Both the position numbers and the translations under genes were made by a program. From NCBI GenBank assembly GCA_023078555.1, contig CM041196.1, forward strand, positions 4,030,001 to 4,094,000: a DNA stretch of 64,000 nt, read 5' to 3'. The stretch's first letter is position 1, and every line of letters starts with the position of its first letter. Positions 36,891-49,060 of the stretch are shown piece after piece. Source of the stretch: Ulva prolifera (Eukaryota > Chlorophyta > Ulvophyceae > Ulvales > Ulvaceae). Under the pieces are notes generated by a model. That model did no database searches. It had not been told where the DNA came from and saw only the letters and a list, made by a program, of their open reading frames with translations.

Positions 36891-38165
36891 CTCTCCATCG
36901 TCTTGTCCATAAAAGTGTTCTCTATGCAAGACCACCGCTGGTACTGTAGCAGGCTTGACACTTTGAATTTTGATGCTTTACGGATGCCTAGAATTTCATT
37001 ATGCCCTGCTCAATTTCCAGTAGCTAGAGCTAGCGAGCTTTGCTATGCTATAGCTATACATGTGTGTGATAGTCGGCCAATGACACGGCTAGGGCCCGGG
37101 ACAATTGATATTAATTATCACTGTTACAGCATTGCAGGCAGACATGAAAGGATGCGATTGTTGAGCACTGCAAGAAGAGCCCAGGGATCTACGTTGCTGT
37201 GTTTTGGACGAGTTGGGTATGGTTGAGCAGTACCAAGCTGAACAGTCAGACTGACAATTGTAATGTACTCGAGGTACTTGCACTGAGAGAAGAAGCAGTT
37301 GAAGGTGCACGTGATGCTCCTATGGTCTCCCCAGCCTAATGTCGCGTGTCTTAGCAATCCAGGCATTGTGCTGGTGGCAACTTGGACACATGCAGCATTG
37401 GTACTTGCTACAGCTGAGACATATGCATCATTGCACAGGTGATACTGTTGGGACATGCATAGTCATGGCTATGACACTGTAGCACCATATCACATGGTCC
37501 ATTTGTGATGGGTTACACCATCTTCATAAATCTGGCATCCATGATGATGTAATGTTACATCAACTTCACCACGATGCTGTGATGATTGATTTCCGTCATC
37601 CGTTCCTGGATTGAAAACTCTCGCTTTGAGATGAGCTGCTTGAAATTGTGGGTCAGCAACACTGTCCCCAAGAGGGTCGACTGATCACCTCAGAGGCCAA
37701 GCCGCCTCTGGGCACATCCAGCTCGACTGGGCGACACGCAAATAGCATCTTGTGTGATTGCCCAGGCCAATTTTTAAACGCATGGCTTCCGAAACCGAGA
37801 GCCACCTTCAGCCACCACAACACAGCACGCGCACACGGCATCACGGCCACTACTTCCACGTGCAGACATGATCCCAGGAATTCTCAGCGCGCTGGCGCTG
37901 CGGTAGGCGTCACCTTGTCTCTGATCAGTGTCACGAAACAACAACGGCCGCTGCCTGCCTGCACCCTGTCCGCACCTCGTTCAGCCCATCATAATGTCAT
38001 CACAAGCCATGATTGTGCTAGCCATTTATTCTTCTCCGCATGGCTTCATGAGCCTAGCTTCGCGGTGAGGGTGCGTGCACTGTTTCTCGAGGCGGGGCAA
38101 GGCCGCCGAGAGCCCGGCACACCCGCGACCATGCATGCACGGTACTAGAGACCACTCTCCTCGAG

Positions 38166-39160
38166 TCAACGCGGTGCACTCGACGGGAAGGAGTCCCACA
38201 GCAGGTCCACACCCCTACCTTGCACGCTCCCCCCCGGGGCGGCCGCGGTAGCGCCGCGGCGACACGAGTCCCAGGGTTCGGCGACGCAGAGGAGGCTGCT
38301 GGCGGCCTCACGCGCCGCCTGCAGCATGTCCGGCGCGGCCCACCCGCACTCAAACACCGCCGCCGTCACCGCCGCGGCATCCTCCACAGCCCCGTCGGCA
38401 CACACGGCCGCCGCCGCCGCCGCCGCGAACGTCGCCGCTGCCGCCGCGTGCGCGCCCATGAGAGCACCCATCGCTGCCTCCGCCGCTAGCTGCACCTCGG
38501 CGCTGGCCCCCAGCGGCTGCCATGCCTCCTCCGGCACATCGGCCGCGTCTGCCGCGGGGCGGTCGCAGTACATCCCGTCAAACACCGGGGTATCGACCGC
38601 CGCGCCCACGACCTGCAGTTGGCCGGCGATCATCTGCATTGCACCTGGCCCCGCATGCATGCGGCCGGCGGGGGCGGAATGCGCTGGAACCCGCGTCCTC
38701 ATCAGGCTCCCCAGGTCATCCTCCTCTGATGTGACGGCGGCCAAGTGGTCATCCAGTTCTGTGTCGCAGGTGTCAGACTCGAGCAGCTCCTGCACGCTGC
38801 CGCCACCGGCGTCCGTAATCGAGCGCATCATGAGCGCTAGGGTGAGGTCCGGGGGGATGGTGACGGTGGTGGGAAGGGCGGTCAGTGCGCTGTGTGCTGC
38901 GGCGTACTGCTGCACCGCGGCCGGCTGCGCATCAGCCCACCCTGTCCACCACGCCGCGATGCGGTTGAGCTGCTGTGCTGTGTGCTGCGGGGCGTTCTGC
39001 TGGCCATGCTGATTGAACATGCCGATGACCTGCATGCATGGGGCTTGTTGTGGCGTGGTACGTGCGGTGGTGGGGTACAGTCGGTGGGAGCGCTGTTGTG
39101 TACCTAATTGAGATTACACATAGGACACTATGCATGGGGAACGGGTCGGGCGGGGGGGAG

Positions 39161-39191
<31 letters not shown>

Positions 39192-41829
39192 TTTCTCACC
39201 TCGGTGCCGTGTGGCATGAGGAAAAGTTTGAGCTGGCATGCATTGCGGGGGTTGTCCTGAAGGCACAGCGACTGCGAGAGAGCCGCATGCATTATGAGCT
39301 GCTGCAAGCGAGGCCTGGGGGACAAGGGCGCAGCCGCTACCTGCACATGCATGCATCCGGTCAAAACCATATGGATGCAGATGGCTAGAATCAGCAGAAC
39401 AGGTGAAGATCGCAGAATCGCTTCATTAACATACATGTCAGTCACATATATGTCATTCACAACGCATGCGTTTGATAGTGGTGAGAAGCATTAGAGGGCA
39501 CCCTGAGGGGTGGGGGGCCCGTACCGGGGCTTCAGCCGCGCTGAGCGCTGAGACGACAGCCTCGGCAATGCACAGCACAGTCGAGCACAGCGTGCACGCC
39601 TCGCCTGCGCGGCCTCCGGCGCGGCCATGCATGTCTCGCAGCGCGCCCAGCGGCGCGCCGATGCTGCACGTCGTGGTGGAGCACGTGCGGGGGCTCAGCG
39701 TGAGCAGCACGCGCGCCACCGCGGCGCACACGCGCAGCCACGCGGCCTGCGGCACAAGGCGACGATACTTGAGTAGCAGGCCGCGGAAGAGGGCGTGCAT
39801 GCTGGAGCGCAGCGGCGCTGTCTCGCCGGCTCCGACGCAGCAGCTGGGGGAGAGAGAGGTGACGGCGGCGGCGGCGGTGGCCTCCTGGAGGAGGTGCAGC
39901 GTCGACGGCAGCCCGGCTGACATGGCCGGTGTGTCGGACACGTACAGATCTACACACAGGCCTTCTGTGTGTTGTGATCATACTGGAGTATCAAGTGGGA
40001 GGGGTTTAGATCACCAAGGGCAACTAAGGTCCGGCCACAACCGACACCACGTTCAGCTCCGAAGCCCAACACTGCCGGCATGCACAGACCCACGTAGCCG
40101 GTGCTTTGACGACACCCACAAAGCACAAGGCAGCGTCACTTGTGTGTCAAAGCTAGGCCGGGCAAGAGGGCGACTGAAAACGCATGCGTGGGGCTCATAG
40201 AATGGAGGTGGAACTGTGACCACAAGGGGGCACACCGCTGAGGTCCGGCTGCGGGCCGCTGCCGTGCTGCCACGGCACGTGCTGCAGCAGCGTCATCTCC
40301 AGCGATGTCGCGATGCCCGCCGCGATGTACGACGCGCAGCTCGAGGAGTCCTTCAGCTTCGTGTCAAACGACAGCTGCGCCGCCTGTCCGGCCCAGAACG
40401 GCGTCATCGCGATCCACTGCACGTCGCCGACCACGCGGCCCGCGCACTCCGCGGCCGCGCTGCGGTGCGCTGCCACCGCCTGCTGCGCGTGCTGCGCGTG
40501 CTGCGGCGCCTCCTCGCGCTGCAGCTGCACAGTCATGCAGTTCCGTAGGATGCCGTCAAAATCGAGGCTGATGCGGGTCTCGACGGGCTGTGGCGTAGGG
40601 GACACCGGGGAGGGGGAGGCGCGGGGCGTGGGCGCGGCACGCATGAGGTGCGCGCGCACTGGAGGCAGGTCCGTGAGCGACTGCGCCACCCGCGGCGGCG
40701 CTACACTGATGAGGCTCTGGCTGCTCGATGCGCCGGGAATCGCACGCGCAAGCGACGGCGGCTGCGGGAGCGGCGGAGAACGGCCGGGGCCCGGGTGCGG
40801 CCGCCATGTGGGGTGCAGGAGGTGGCTTTGGCCGCTGGAAGAGTAGCTCTGTGTGGACCCGGAGTTGCGGGTGCTGCCAGGGGTCGGCTGGGGGCGGTGG
40901 GCGGATTGCCTGCGCAGGGTTCGGACGTCGGCGGCGAGGAGATCGCGGCGGGCCTCGGCCTCGTGGAGCTTGACGCGAGTGTCCAGGATCTTCTCGCGGA
41001 GCTCCAGTTGCATCTTCTGCAAACAGCCGCTGGTGTTGCTGGCGCTGCTGCTGCTGTTGCCGTGAGGAAGAGCCCAACAGTGAGTGGCGGGTTGGCGGAG
41101 GCAACGAATCCGACTATCGACGGCGTCCGCCGTGACCGCACAGCTGCAACTGCTCAAAGGCATTCGAGGCTCCAGCCCCATCACGTCACCTCAACTGTCG
41201 CCGAGTCAACAGCGCTATCGTCCTAACGAGACGCCCTCACGAGAACAACAAACTGCGCCAACAATCGGGACTGAATCAGTCTACTCGGGGGGATCTGATG
41301 ATGCATGAACAGATAGATGAAGCCTGGGCAAGCACACATTGCTGGCGCGCATGCATTGTCTGCATCACACCTTCAGCCGTTGCCGGTACCGAGCCTGCGC
41401 CAGGCGATTGCTCTCCCGTGCTGTGCGCTTTGGCCCATCAATCGAATGACGGCCCAGCATGCATATGGATCCCTGCCCGGTGGGCGGGTATGAGCTCGGC
41501 ATGCATGCACCGTCGCTGTGTGGCGAGGCGGGGGCGGTATCATGGCTCCGAGAGTCCAGGACGCCCGCGGACACAGATGGCCCGCGGAGGGGCTCCTGGT
41601 GCGCGGCGGACAGCGAGTCCGGAGGGGCCGAAGAGTACCCTGTCGGCGACAGGGGTACCGCCGAGAGTGCAGCCGAGTAGGCGGGAGGGGTGCTATGCAT
41701 GGGGGCCGTGCATGGCAGGTGCTGCCGGGGGGGCTCCAACAGGTGGACGATTCGCGGCGGAGGGTGGCTGAGGGGGCCCCCCGTGTGGAGCAGTGGTGCC
41801 GCCGTGTCTGTTGTACGGGTCTGAGGGAC
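38166..41829 (-). CDS. bZIP transcription factor with long Ala-rich C-terminal region
   Basis: A nuclear DNA-binding regulator. Exons 41829-41371, 41016-40236, 39949-39525, 39340-39200 and 39029-38166 join with matching phases and give about 889 codons plus an unmodelled N-terminus. The basic region KRTARESNRLAQARYRQRLK closes the first exon and has the invariant bZIP N and R (NRLAQARYR). The zipper follows at once in the second exon (KMQLELREKILDTRVKLHEAE, then DLLAADVRTLRR), so the intron sits between basic region and zipper. The remaining 600 or so residues are Ser/Pro-rich, then helical and strongly Ala-rich, with one segment LKLFLMPHGTEVIGMFNQHG crossing a junction. A GTAGGG donor at 38219 leaves open a further 3' exon. 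Target genes and subfamily are unknown. The 5' end and promoter lie beyond 41829. Confidence 0.84.
39164..39191 (-). repeat. 28-base poly-C tract (minus strand) just after a bZIP-gene 5' splice site
   Basis: On the coding strand the exon ends ACCGAG at 39200 and the intron starts GTGAGAAA followed by an unbroken run of 28 C. Confidence 0.85.
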
Positions 41830-42185
41830 CTGCAAGCAGCCATTGCGGTAAGGCTTGTGAGTGGGTGCGTGAGGCTGCAGGCACCGTGGCTACCATGCAT
41901 GCGCTTAAGAATTCGACCCGTGCACAACTGCGCCAGCCGCAGCTTGACAGAGCTGCTGCACGCGGGATCGCTCTGGCAGGCACAGCTGTGCACAGTCTGC
42001 AATTTTTCATGTCCTATTAGATGTGTCTGTGCATTCATGCATATGTACATACATGCAGGGCCGACGATTCGAATGCTTTGCGCCGGTTGAGTGCGGATTT
42101 GTGCAAAGGGAATGCTCATGTGCTCCGTGCCGGGCTTCGATCGTTGGCTGGAATTACCGGTAGGGCGATGGTGCGCGCTCGTGCG

Positions 42186-42274
42186 CGGCCTAGTGCCATG
42201 ACCGAGTGAGTGGATTTGTGAGTTAATTCCGAGAAACGGCTCGTTGCCCGGCCTCTGCCCGTTGTAACTACATG
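42186..42274 (+). repeat. 89-bp dispersed repeat, copy 1
   Basis: Shares CAGTGCCATGAC-, GAGTGGATTTG-, CGGCCTCTG- and CACTACAT-like blocks with 42866-42954 in the same orientation. The two are clearly diverged. Confidence 0.7.
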
Positions 42275-42865
42275 CGGGGCCTGCTCAGTCTGTCATGTGC
42301 TGACACTTCAGATGCACATACCCTGGCAGTTGTGCAGGTAGGGTGCTGGAGCAAGGCTACGGATGTGCTCACATCCCGATGCACTTGAAGGTCCACTAGT
42401 ACTACTTGAAGGTCCACATGAGACAGGCACAACACAGGCAGCAGTTGCAGGCTGAGGTCCAGGTTGAGTGCTTGTGTACAAGTAGCATGGAGGCATTGCC
42501 GGCTGGAGCACATATGCTTGCAAGCATTGTATGCTTGTACTGCCAGGCAGGCATGGTACCTCTGCACAGAAGGGAATGCTGCTTTCCTGCGCAGAGGCTA
42601 TCATTCTGGGCATCATTCTGCGAGGATCATGGTAGAAAAAGCGCAAGTTTAGTTTGCAGCATGTGGAGGGCTGCCACTGGCAAATGGCCATCACCTGGCA
42701 ACGCTGCCCATACAACTTGTTGAACTCACGACGATACACATTCTCAGTCAGCTGTTCTGGGCCACATATACAGAGAGTTCATGGTGTCCAGCATGGCCTG
42801 ATTGCGCATGCAACATACTTATCCATGATCACTGGCCGGGCTGTGCTGTGGTACGTGCTTGTACC

Positions 42866-42954
42866 CGGCCCAGTGCCATGACTGCGTGAGTGGATTTGCG
42901 TGTGTATTCCTGGCAATGGCTCAATGCTCGGCCTCTGTCCTTTGTCACTACATA
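42866..42954 (+). repeat. 89-bp dispersed repeat, copy 2
   Basis: Direct-orientation partner of 42186-42274, about 680 bases away. Confidence 0.7.
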
Positions 42955-43084
42955 CTGATCCACTTCTTGAGATGTTGCACTGCATGTGGCTGGGATGTGA
43001 GCCGTGTCTGTGATTGTAATGGATGACATTTCAGCATCACGGGCAAGTATGCAAGCTTGAGGGCTGACATTGGCTCAGGTGCCA

Positions 43085-43216
43085 CAGCATGCATGCAGCT
43101 GAGCAGCAGCATCACCAGACCCAGATTGTGGGACATGCACTGGGAATGATCAGCATGCATGCAGCTGAGCAGCAGCATCACCAGACCCAGATCGTGGGAC
43201 GTGCACTGGGAATGAT
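43085..43216. repeat. 66-bp unit, two tandem copies
   Basis: Units 43085-43150 and 43151-43216, each beginning CAGCATGCATGCAGCTGAGC, differ at only about two positions. Confidence 0.92.
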
Positions 43217-45092
43217 CTTGAAGTGCACGCGGCTTGAGGTGCGCAGGCCTTGGGCTGTGGTTAAAAGAGGCCGGCACAGGTGTGGCTCCTGCTCTGAGGC
43301 TGCAGCAGGAGCTGGTGCCATGCATGACAAGGCGTGTAAAGCACCAATACAGACACAACCGGGCAGCGTTCCAAGATATTGGCTGACGCCACACATGCGC
43401 ACGTGAACAGCAAAGCTGGCTGGCTACCACTCAAACCCTGCAGGCTTGGCGCTGTGTGCAGGTGGACGCCGAGCACCACACTGAGCCTCTTTGGCCATGG
43501 CATGGCGAAAGATGCAGGGCACACAGCGAATGCATGCCCCCACGGAGCCCTTGATTATGAGCAGTGACATGGGCAGCACTAGGTGCACTAGCTATAGCAA
43601 GAGGTGGACCGCGAAGTGCAGCTAGTTCCCCTGATGATCTTGATGCCTAGGGCCACTGCGACACCTTCGGAAGGAACTCCTTCGGAAGGGGCATGCTGCG
43701 GACCTGACTCAGATGCCTCGGAGGGTCAGCCGTGGCGCGTCAGTGTAGCCACATGGCTAGCTGCTGATCATATGATGCATGAGCAGACGTCAACATAGAT
43801 TGTGCGCAGCTGCAGGTCTGGACGGCCCACCACCGATGCACAGCAGTGTGGAGACGCGGTGGGCTGTGGAATGCAGCCACATGTACAGCTGCGGATGCCA
43901 TGGCCAGAGCGGTGCGTACATATTGTGTCAGGGCGTGCTACCCGGCGCTAGAGTCTTAGCTATATGGCAACTGCCACAGCTCACTGCCAGCCCAGCATGG
44001 AATTGTTGCAGCCTGAGCTACTTGTGCCTGATGCAGGGCTCCACCTCAGGGTCCGGCGACATGACTCGGGAACGTGGTGCCCAGTAGGCTGCGCTAGCGT
44101 GGCAGATTGCATACCTGTCCTGCCAGAGATTCCGTTCTCCCTGCCGTCCCGAGAAATCCCCGCGTCGAAGTGGACACGTTGCCGCGGACTGACAGCGCGG
44201 CGTGTGCAGAGCTTTCCACCCGAGATGCCTAGCTGCCACTGTGTTGCGAGGCTGGCCGCGTGCCGGAAGTGACCGAGGCCCACGTCGACGCTCGAAGGCG
44301 TCGAACGCGAGTCCTCAACTCCGCGGTGGTGGTTCGCGCCGAGCTGGCGCGCGGCGGTGGCCTTCCGGACCGCTGCAGATGTGCGATTCAGATCATCGAG
44401 TTGTATCTCTGGTTGATGCGGTGGTGATGTAGCTACTGCGCTGTGGCGTTGGTCGCCATGGGGCTCGGATGATTGACACCGGGTGTCCAGGCTTAGGCAA
44501 GACTTTCTCAACCGTAGAGGCCTCCTTCTGAAATGAAACGCTACAGTAGATCGTCAATAGTGCTATTGTTCCTTATTCGGTAGCAATCTGTAAGTATGAG
44601 CTTGCTTTGAACGGTGTCTCGTCGATGTCGAGCGTTGTATTGGCTTGACAGTGCAAGGACCCAGCTTCGCATGTTGTGTACACGTCTCCGACAGACCAGA
44701 TTCATTAAATGAATCAACTGAGCCAGCAACTTCCTTCAAACACCTCCGCGGAGGGCTGCCATGGCTGCAGGACTCACTCGCAAGTACATGGGCACTCGAT
44801 GTATCGGGATACGCCTCAAGCTTGACAGCGAGTTCGCGTTCAGCTTGGACTTCATCACCCCATCGGAGCGTCGCACACATCATAGCCGCTCACGAACAGC
44901 TATGCAAATTGTGCATGCATGAGATGCTTGTGGCTACCGGGTACGTGCCGGGCACATGACAACCCCCGGCCAGTGCAGCGGGCCGCTGGCATATGCCGGC
45001 AAGTCATGACAACTTCTTTCTCTGACAGAGGCAAATAGCGAGTGTGCAATTTCATTCAAGGCCCACCGCATGAGCAGATCATCAGTCGTAGC

Positions 45093-46020
45093 CAGGGCTC
45101 TACATCCCGATCGGTTTCCCGACGAAAAATTGGAAAAAGGCAAAAAACCCGATGGCGAGCGAAGCGAGTCGTCGGTTTCCCCCGACAAGCTTAAGCCAGG
45201 GGGGGGGCCGGCGGGCGTGCCCGACGGCCACCAATGGTGCTATACCCCGACCAACGCCAACAGCTTGTCGGGATCCCGAAATCCTGTCGGGCCTGAAGGC
45301 GCCGGATGCACATTGCAATGACAGAGCATTCGCCAGGTGAGTCGCAACAATGTTGCTTGCTGCTTGCGCATTGCGAGAATGACCTTGCTGGGTTCACTGG
45401 TCAAGGGCCGAAGCGCAGGCGCACGGCCGAAACTCCTGCATCAGCCGACCAGGGCAGCAACGAAGCCAGTTGTTCGAAGAAAATGGCTGCGGAACGCTCA
45501 GGCGATATGCCACGATTGTCTGGACAAAAAGTTCGCGAACGCCAGCTTGAGTATCCATGGAGTGTGTATCAAGGCCCGGTCAATAAAGCTCACTGTTGGA
45601 CCTATTCTGTTTGTGAGTCTTGTAAGGGAAGCTCCAAAGGGAAACTACACAGGTTCAAGGACGGGAACGACTTCAGGAAGCATCAGAACTCACACAATCA
45701 CACGCGCGCAGCCGAAGCACAGGTTCTTGCCGCTGGGCTCGGAAAGGCTCGTGATAATGCAATGTATGAGCGCTACAAAATTAATCTTGATTCAAGCGCG
45801 CGTTTGCTCATCGTCGTGGCGTTCATGGCAGCCAAGGGCATCTGAAAATTGTTTTTGGCACCCCCGATACATTAGGTGTGCCTGTGGGGGGTCTTTTGGG
45901 CAGATCTGGCGAGCCGCGCACGAAGAGCCAGGGGCCTGGCCAGCTCGCGAGCAACTTTGGATTGTATTGTTTATCCTAAATGCGGTGTTCGCCAGCTTCG
46001 AGCGGCTCTGCCCTTTGTAG
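45093..46020 (+). mobile_element. 5' fragment of a hAT-family DNA transposon
   Basis: The left part begins CAGGGCTCTACATCCCGAT, a hAT-like terminus, and the next 200 bases are packed with CCCGAC/GTCGGG motifs in both orientations, as in hAT subterminal regions. Then comes a plus-strand frame (about 45306-45845) with a zinc-finger-like segment: CWTYSVCESC, then a GKLHRFKDGNDFRKHQNSHNH block, matching the N-terminal TTF-type finger of hAT transposases. The catalytic and dimerisation parts are not visible and I find no matching right terminus, so it seems truncated at its 3' side. Confidence 0.55.
45306..45845 (+). pseudogene. hAT transposase N-terminal zinc-finger fragment
   Basis: A 179-codon frame with a basic N-terminal part (GPKRRRTAE), a segment LEYPWSVYQG preceding two Cys in VCESC, and the DFRKHQNSHNH block about 20 residues later. 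This order fits the TTF/BED-like DNA-binding finger at the start of hAT transposases. It ends soon after and lacks the RNase-H-like catalytic core, so it is a fragment. Confidence 0.45.
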
Positions 46021-46790
46021 GCTACTAATTTGATGGTGGAAAGTAGCTGGCTAGGCCTTGTAGGGCGCAAGCCGGATCTAGCCTTTCAACGGTAAGCTTA
46101 CTTATCAAATGATACGATTACATGCTGCTTCGCTACAGTGGAGCAGCTGATTTTAATCCTTGGCCAGGATTTTGCGGTGCAGTGATGTCCGGCGGAAGGT
46201 ATGCGACTTCATCTCACGGCTGGCCAATGCAACTGTAGTTTCCTGAGTGTCATTAGAGGTGTTTGGGACAGTGGCGTATACCAAGATCGATGTTCTGCCT
46301 GTCCGCTCGGTAGTCGTGGTCGCTGTGTTCCTGGCCTGCGGAGCGTGGTGCCTGTCGCGCTTGGCGAATCAACCAGTACAAATACAATCTAATTAGAAGT
46401 AACTGTTCAAGCCTGCGATGCCCATGGCTGCCTGTCTACGTACCCTCAGCTCACCGACCCAGCATTGGCCTCTGGCTCAGCCAGTTGGCGAAGCCAGACG
46501 CCTAGCCAGTCTGCATGTGTGTAGCTTGAATAACATTGGATTCCACTGCAGGTCGCTGGCAACCTTTGGTGGACTCACTGTGGCTGTGACGGCCCTGCCT
46601 GGCATGGGCATAAAGTGTCGTGCACCACAGAGGCCTCTGTTCCGCGACCCCAGGCCCGCCATTGGCACTTGTTGGACTATTGCATGCCGCTGGTGTATAC
46701 ATGTAACCGCAGTAAATAGGTGCGTCTACTTTGGTGGACCATGGAGACCAATGCTGCAATCGACTGATTGTTTCGATCTCGAGACCAGAC

Positions 46791-46822
46791 TACATGTGTA
46801 CAAGTGCACTTGTACACATGTA
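46791..46822. repeat. 32-bp perfect palindrome
   Basis: Arms TACATGTGTACAAGTG (46791-46806) and CACTTGTACACATGTA (46807-46822) are exact reverse complements with no spacer. Confidence 0.95.
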
Positions 46823-48920
46823 CACCAACAGCCTGTGCATGTGGGAAACAATATTGACTCATGTAAAGTGGTCACGGTACTAGTGGAGCGCTCAGCATAG
46901 GGCGCATTGGAACATTAGTACAAGCAATGGAGAACGAAATGGAACGAGCACTGGAATAGGTTGTATGCCAGGCAGCACGAGCTACCATCAGATGCAAACC
47001 TCGGTACTGGAATGCGATCTGCTAAAGATCTGACCGTGACGTGCACCGGTGGTGTCTACAGGCTTTGTCTTCAACGGCACCGGATGTGGCCCTCTCGGCT
47101 AACAAACATGTATCAATCACGCAAGGTTCTCCAACAACTAGTTTGCATGATGAGTCTTCGAGTTAAGTGATCACATCTCTGGCGGTCACAATGTACTTGG
47201 GAGCTTCCGCCTGCATACTCTGGAGCCTCTACTCAACTATTGTTACGGATAAATGCGTGCAGGCGGGGTGGGTCGCGGACATTTCTTGCTGGTGTTGCTC
47301 GACTTCTGAACTACCATGGTAATGTATCTTCTGGCATCGGTGTTCACATCGTTCATGCCTGCGAGTACAGTATCTCGAGATAGCAGCAAGTTCAGTGTTG
47401 CAGTTGAGAGTCCGGCTTGTGTCTAGAATTCCGGCGGACAGGTCAGGTATGTTGGCCAAATTGAAGGCAGCTGCAGCGGGAAGGGCGATGGCGGTTGCAG
47501 GGGGCTATGCATCTAGAGGGGCGGCCGCAGCTCCCCAGGGGCGAAATAGCTCAGAGAGCGGTGTACTGTAGCGCATCCACATGGAATCATATTTTCCCGG
47601 CTGGTAACATGTATGCAGCTACCGGGTGCCGACAGAATTGGGTGTCTCAACAAGACTGTATATGTATGTACACAGGTCTGCATCAATGTACGGACGAGCA
47701 GGCCCGGTCGTGATTTGCGTGTCTCGACAAGCTCTCTGACATGGCTGCATGCGCAGGGCGTGGTGATGCCTCAAGATGGCCCTCCTCGGCACCGCGATCT
47801 CTCCCCATGACACCCGGCCGTACGGTCGATCCACAGCTCCGCCGATGGCACGGAACATGCAAAATCCAAATGTAACAGGACTTGCAGTCCTGTCCAATGC
47901 TCATCTGCCAGTCACAGCTCATCTGCGCCGCACAGGGCACCCTGGGCGGCGCACCGCCCGTCGAGCCGATCGACATCCCGGCACGCGTACGCACGGCGCC
48001 ATCTCCCACTCTGCCCAATTGAGTCGCGAGGTGCTGCCAAGTACACAAAGTGGTGTCTGCATGGCCTTATGTGGGAGGCGAGGGCTGGCACGGCCCTGGC
48101 ATGGCATGTTGCTTGGTACGGGGGCTTGGGCGGCACTGGGGGGCGCCCCACAGACGAGCAGCCCGGGCGGGCGGCGCAATCCTGGGCCGCCTCAGGAGCG
48201 GCTCATGTGGGCGTTCAGGTGGGGGCGTTTGTGGGTTGGTGTCCGCGTGGGTTCGCTTGTACATAGACATATGCCACGGTGTGTGTGTCACGGCGTTGCC
48301 AGTCGCGTGCGCTGGTGTGGCGCGCCGCGTGCCGCTTGTGTGGGTTGGCTGTGGCTTGGGTTTGTGCTGGGCGTTGCTCTCGACTTGAAGCTGCACTCTT
48401 TTTCCACTGTGCCGCCTACCTCCTCGCCTTAGTCATTCCAACATGGCAGCGGCCGATTGTACAACTGATCAAGGTACGACACATCACATGTCGCGGCATA
48501 CCAACAATGAGAGCCAAAGTTGTGGCATGACATGCCCTTGCAGTAGAATTACCCCACCACCCCGCCTGATCCGGCAACGCAGTGCCCTTGGTCGCCGGCC
48601 TGTGCAGCATCAGGAGGAACGTAAGTGTGCCGGCCGCTTGTGCGAGGTGATGGGCAACGTGCTCAGGCTGCTTACGTTCGGTGGAGGGCGCAGTGCACGG
48701 CGTCTGCCGCGGTGGCGTCACTCCAGTGCGTGTCGGCAGGTAGCCCTGCAAGTGCCTCTACCCACGCCTGCTCGCCTTGATGATCCATCGCATCTGCCAC
48801 CTGCATGGCGGCGCAAACAACTCGATGTGTAGATGGAGTGTGCTGTCCTGTTACCTCACTGTGTGAATTGAATTTGCTACCCTATAGCATTGGCATCAAC
48901 TGCTCATGTGTCTTCAGGTA

Positions 48921-49060
48921 TTCTGCATCATAGTGTGTGCCGTGGCAGCATTGACCTCAGGTCACTATGTGTAACATTTGAAGTTGAGGTGATTTTCAGA
49001 GCCATGTTCTACACACCTGAAGCTGCCAGCACTCCTAGGCTGAGGCAGCAGTCCGGATTG
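48921..49060 (+). repeat. 140-bp dispersed repeat, plus-strand copy
   Basis: Matches the reverse complement of 54491-54625 along its length, sharing CAGAGCCATGTTC, CACACCTGAAGCTGCCA and TCCGGATTG. Confidence 0.8.

Larger units (their letters stand above)
35986..38165. other. spacer between convergent channel and bZIP genes
   Basis: AT-richer DNA with no convincing exon. It holds a 20-bp palindrome (36099-36118), four GTCCTTAC/GTAAGGAC octamers at 36297-36445, two abutting perfect inverted repeats (36729-36775) and a short direct repeat at about 36852-36890. A plus-strand open frame at 37648-38148 shows no motif. Confidence 0.5.
41830..45092. other. gene-poor, repeat-bearing spacer
   Basis: Should contain the bZIP 5' exons and promoter near 41.85-42.0 kb. 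Beyond that I see only repeats: a diverged 89-bp pair (42186 and 42866) and a 66-bp tandem pair (43085). Open frames at 43.9-44.5 kb on both strands lack motifs. Confidence 0.45.

Noticed and set aside
37648-38148. 166-codon plus-strand open frame
   Set aside because: Composition is not like the confirmed exons, it has no domain, and it runs into the 3' end of the bZIP gene on the other strand.
43990-44511. overlapping open frames on both strands
   Set aside because: Neither frame shows a motif or a codon pattern like the confirmed exons.
47776-48432. 218-codon GC-rich plus-strand open frame
   Set aside because: Arg/Gly/Trp-rich sequence from GT-rich DNA with no motif or splice structure; the length is explained by high GC.
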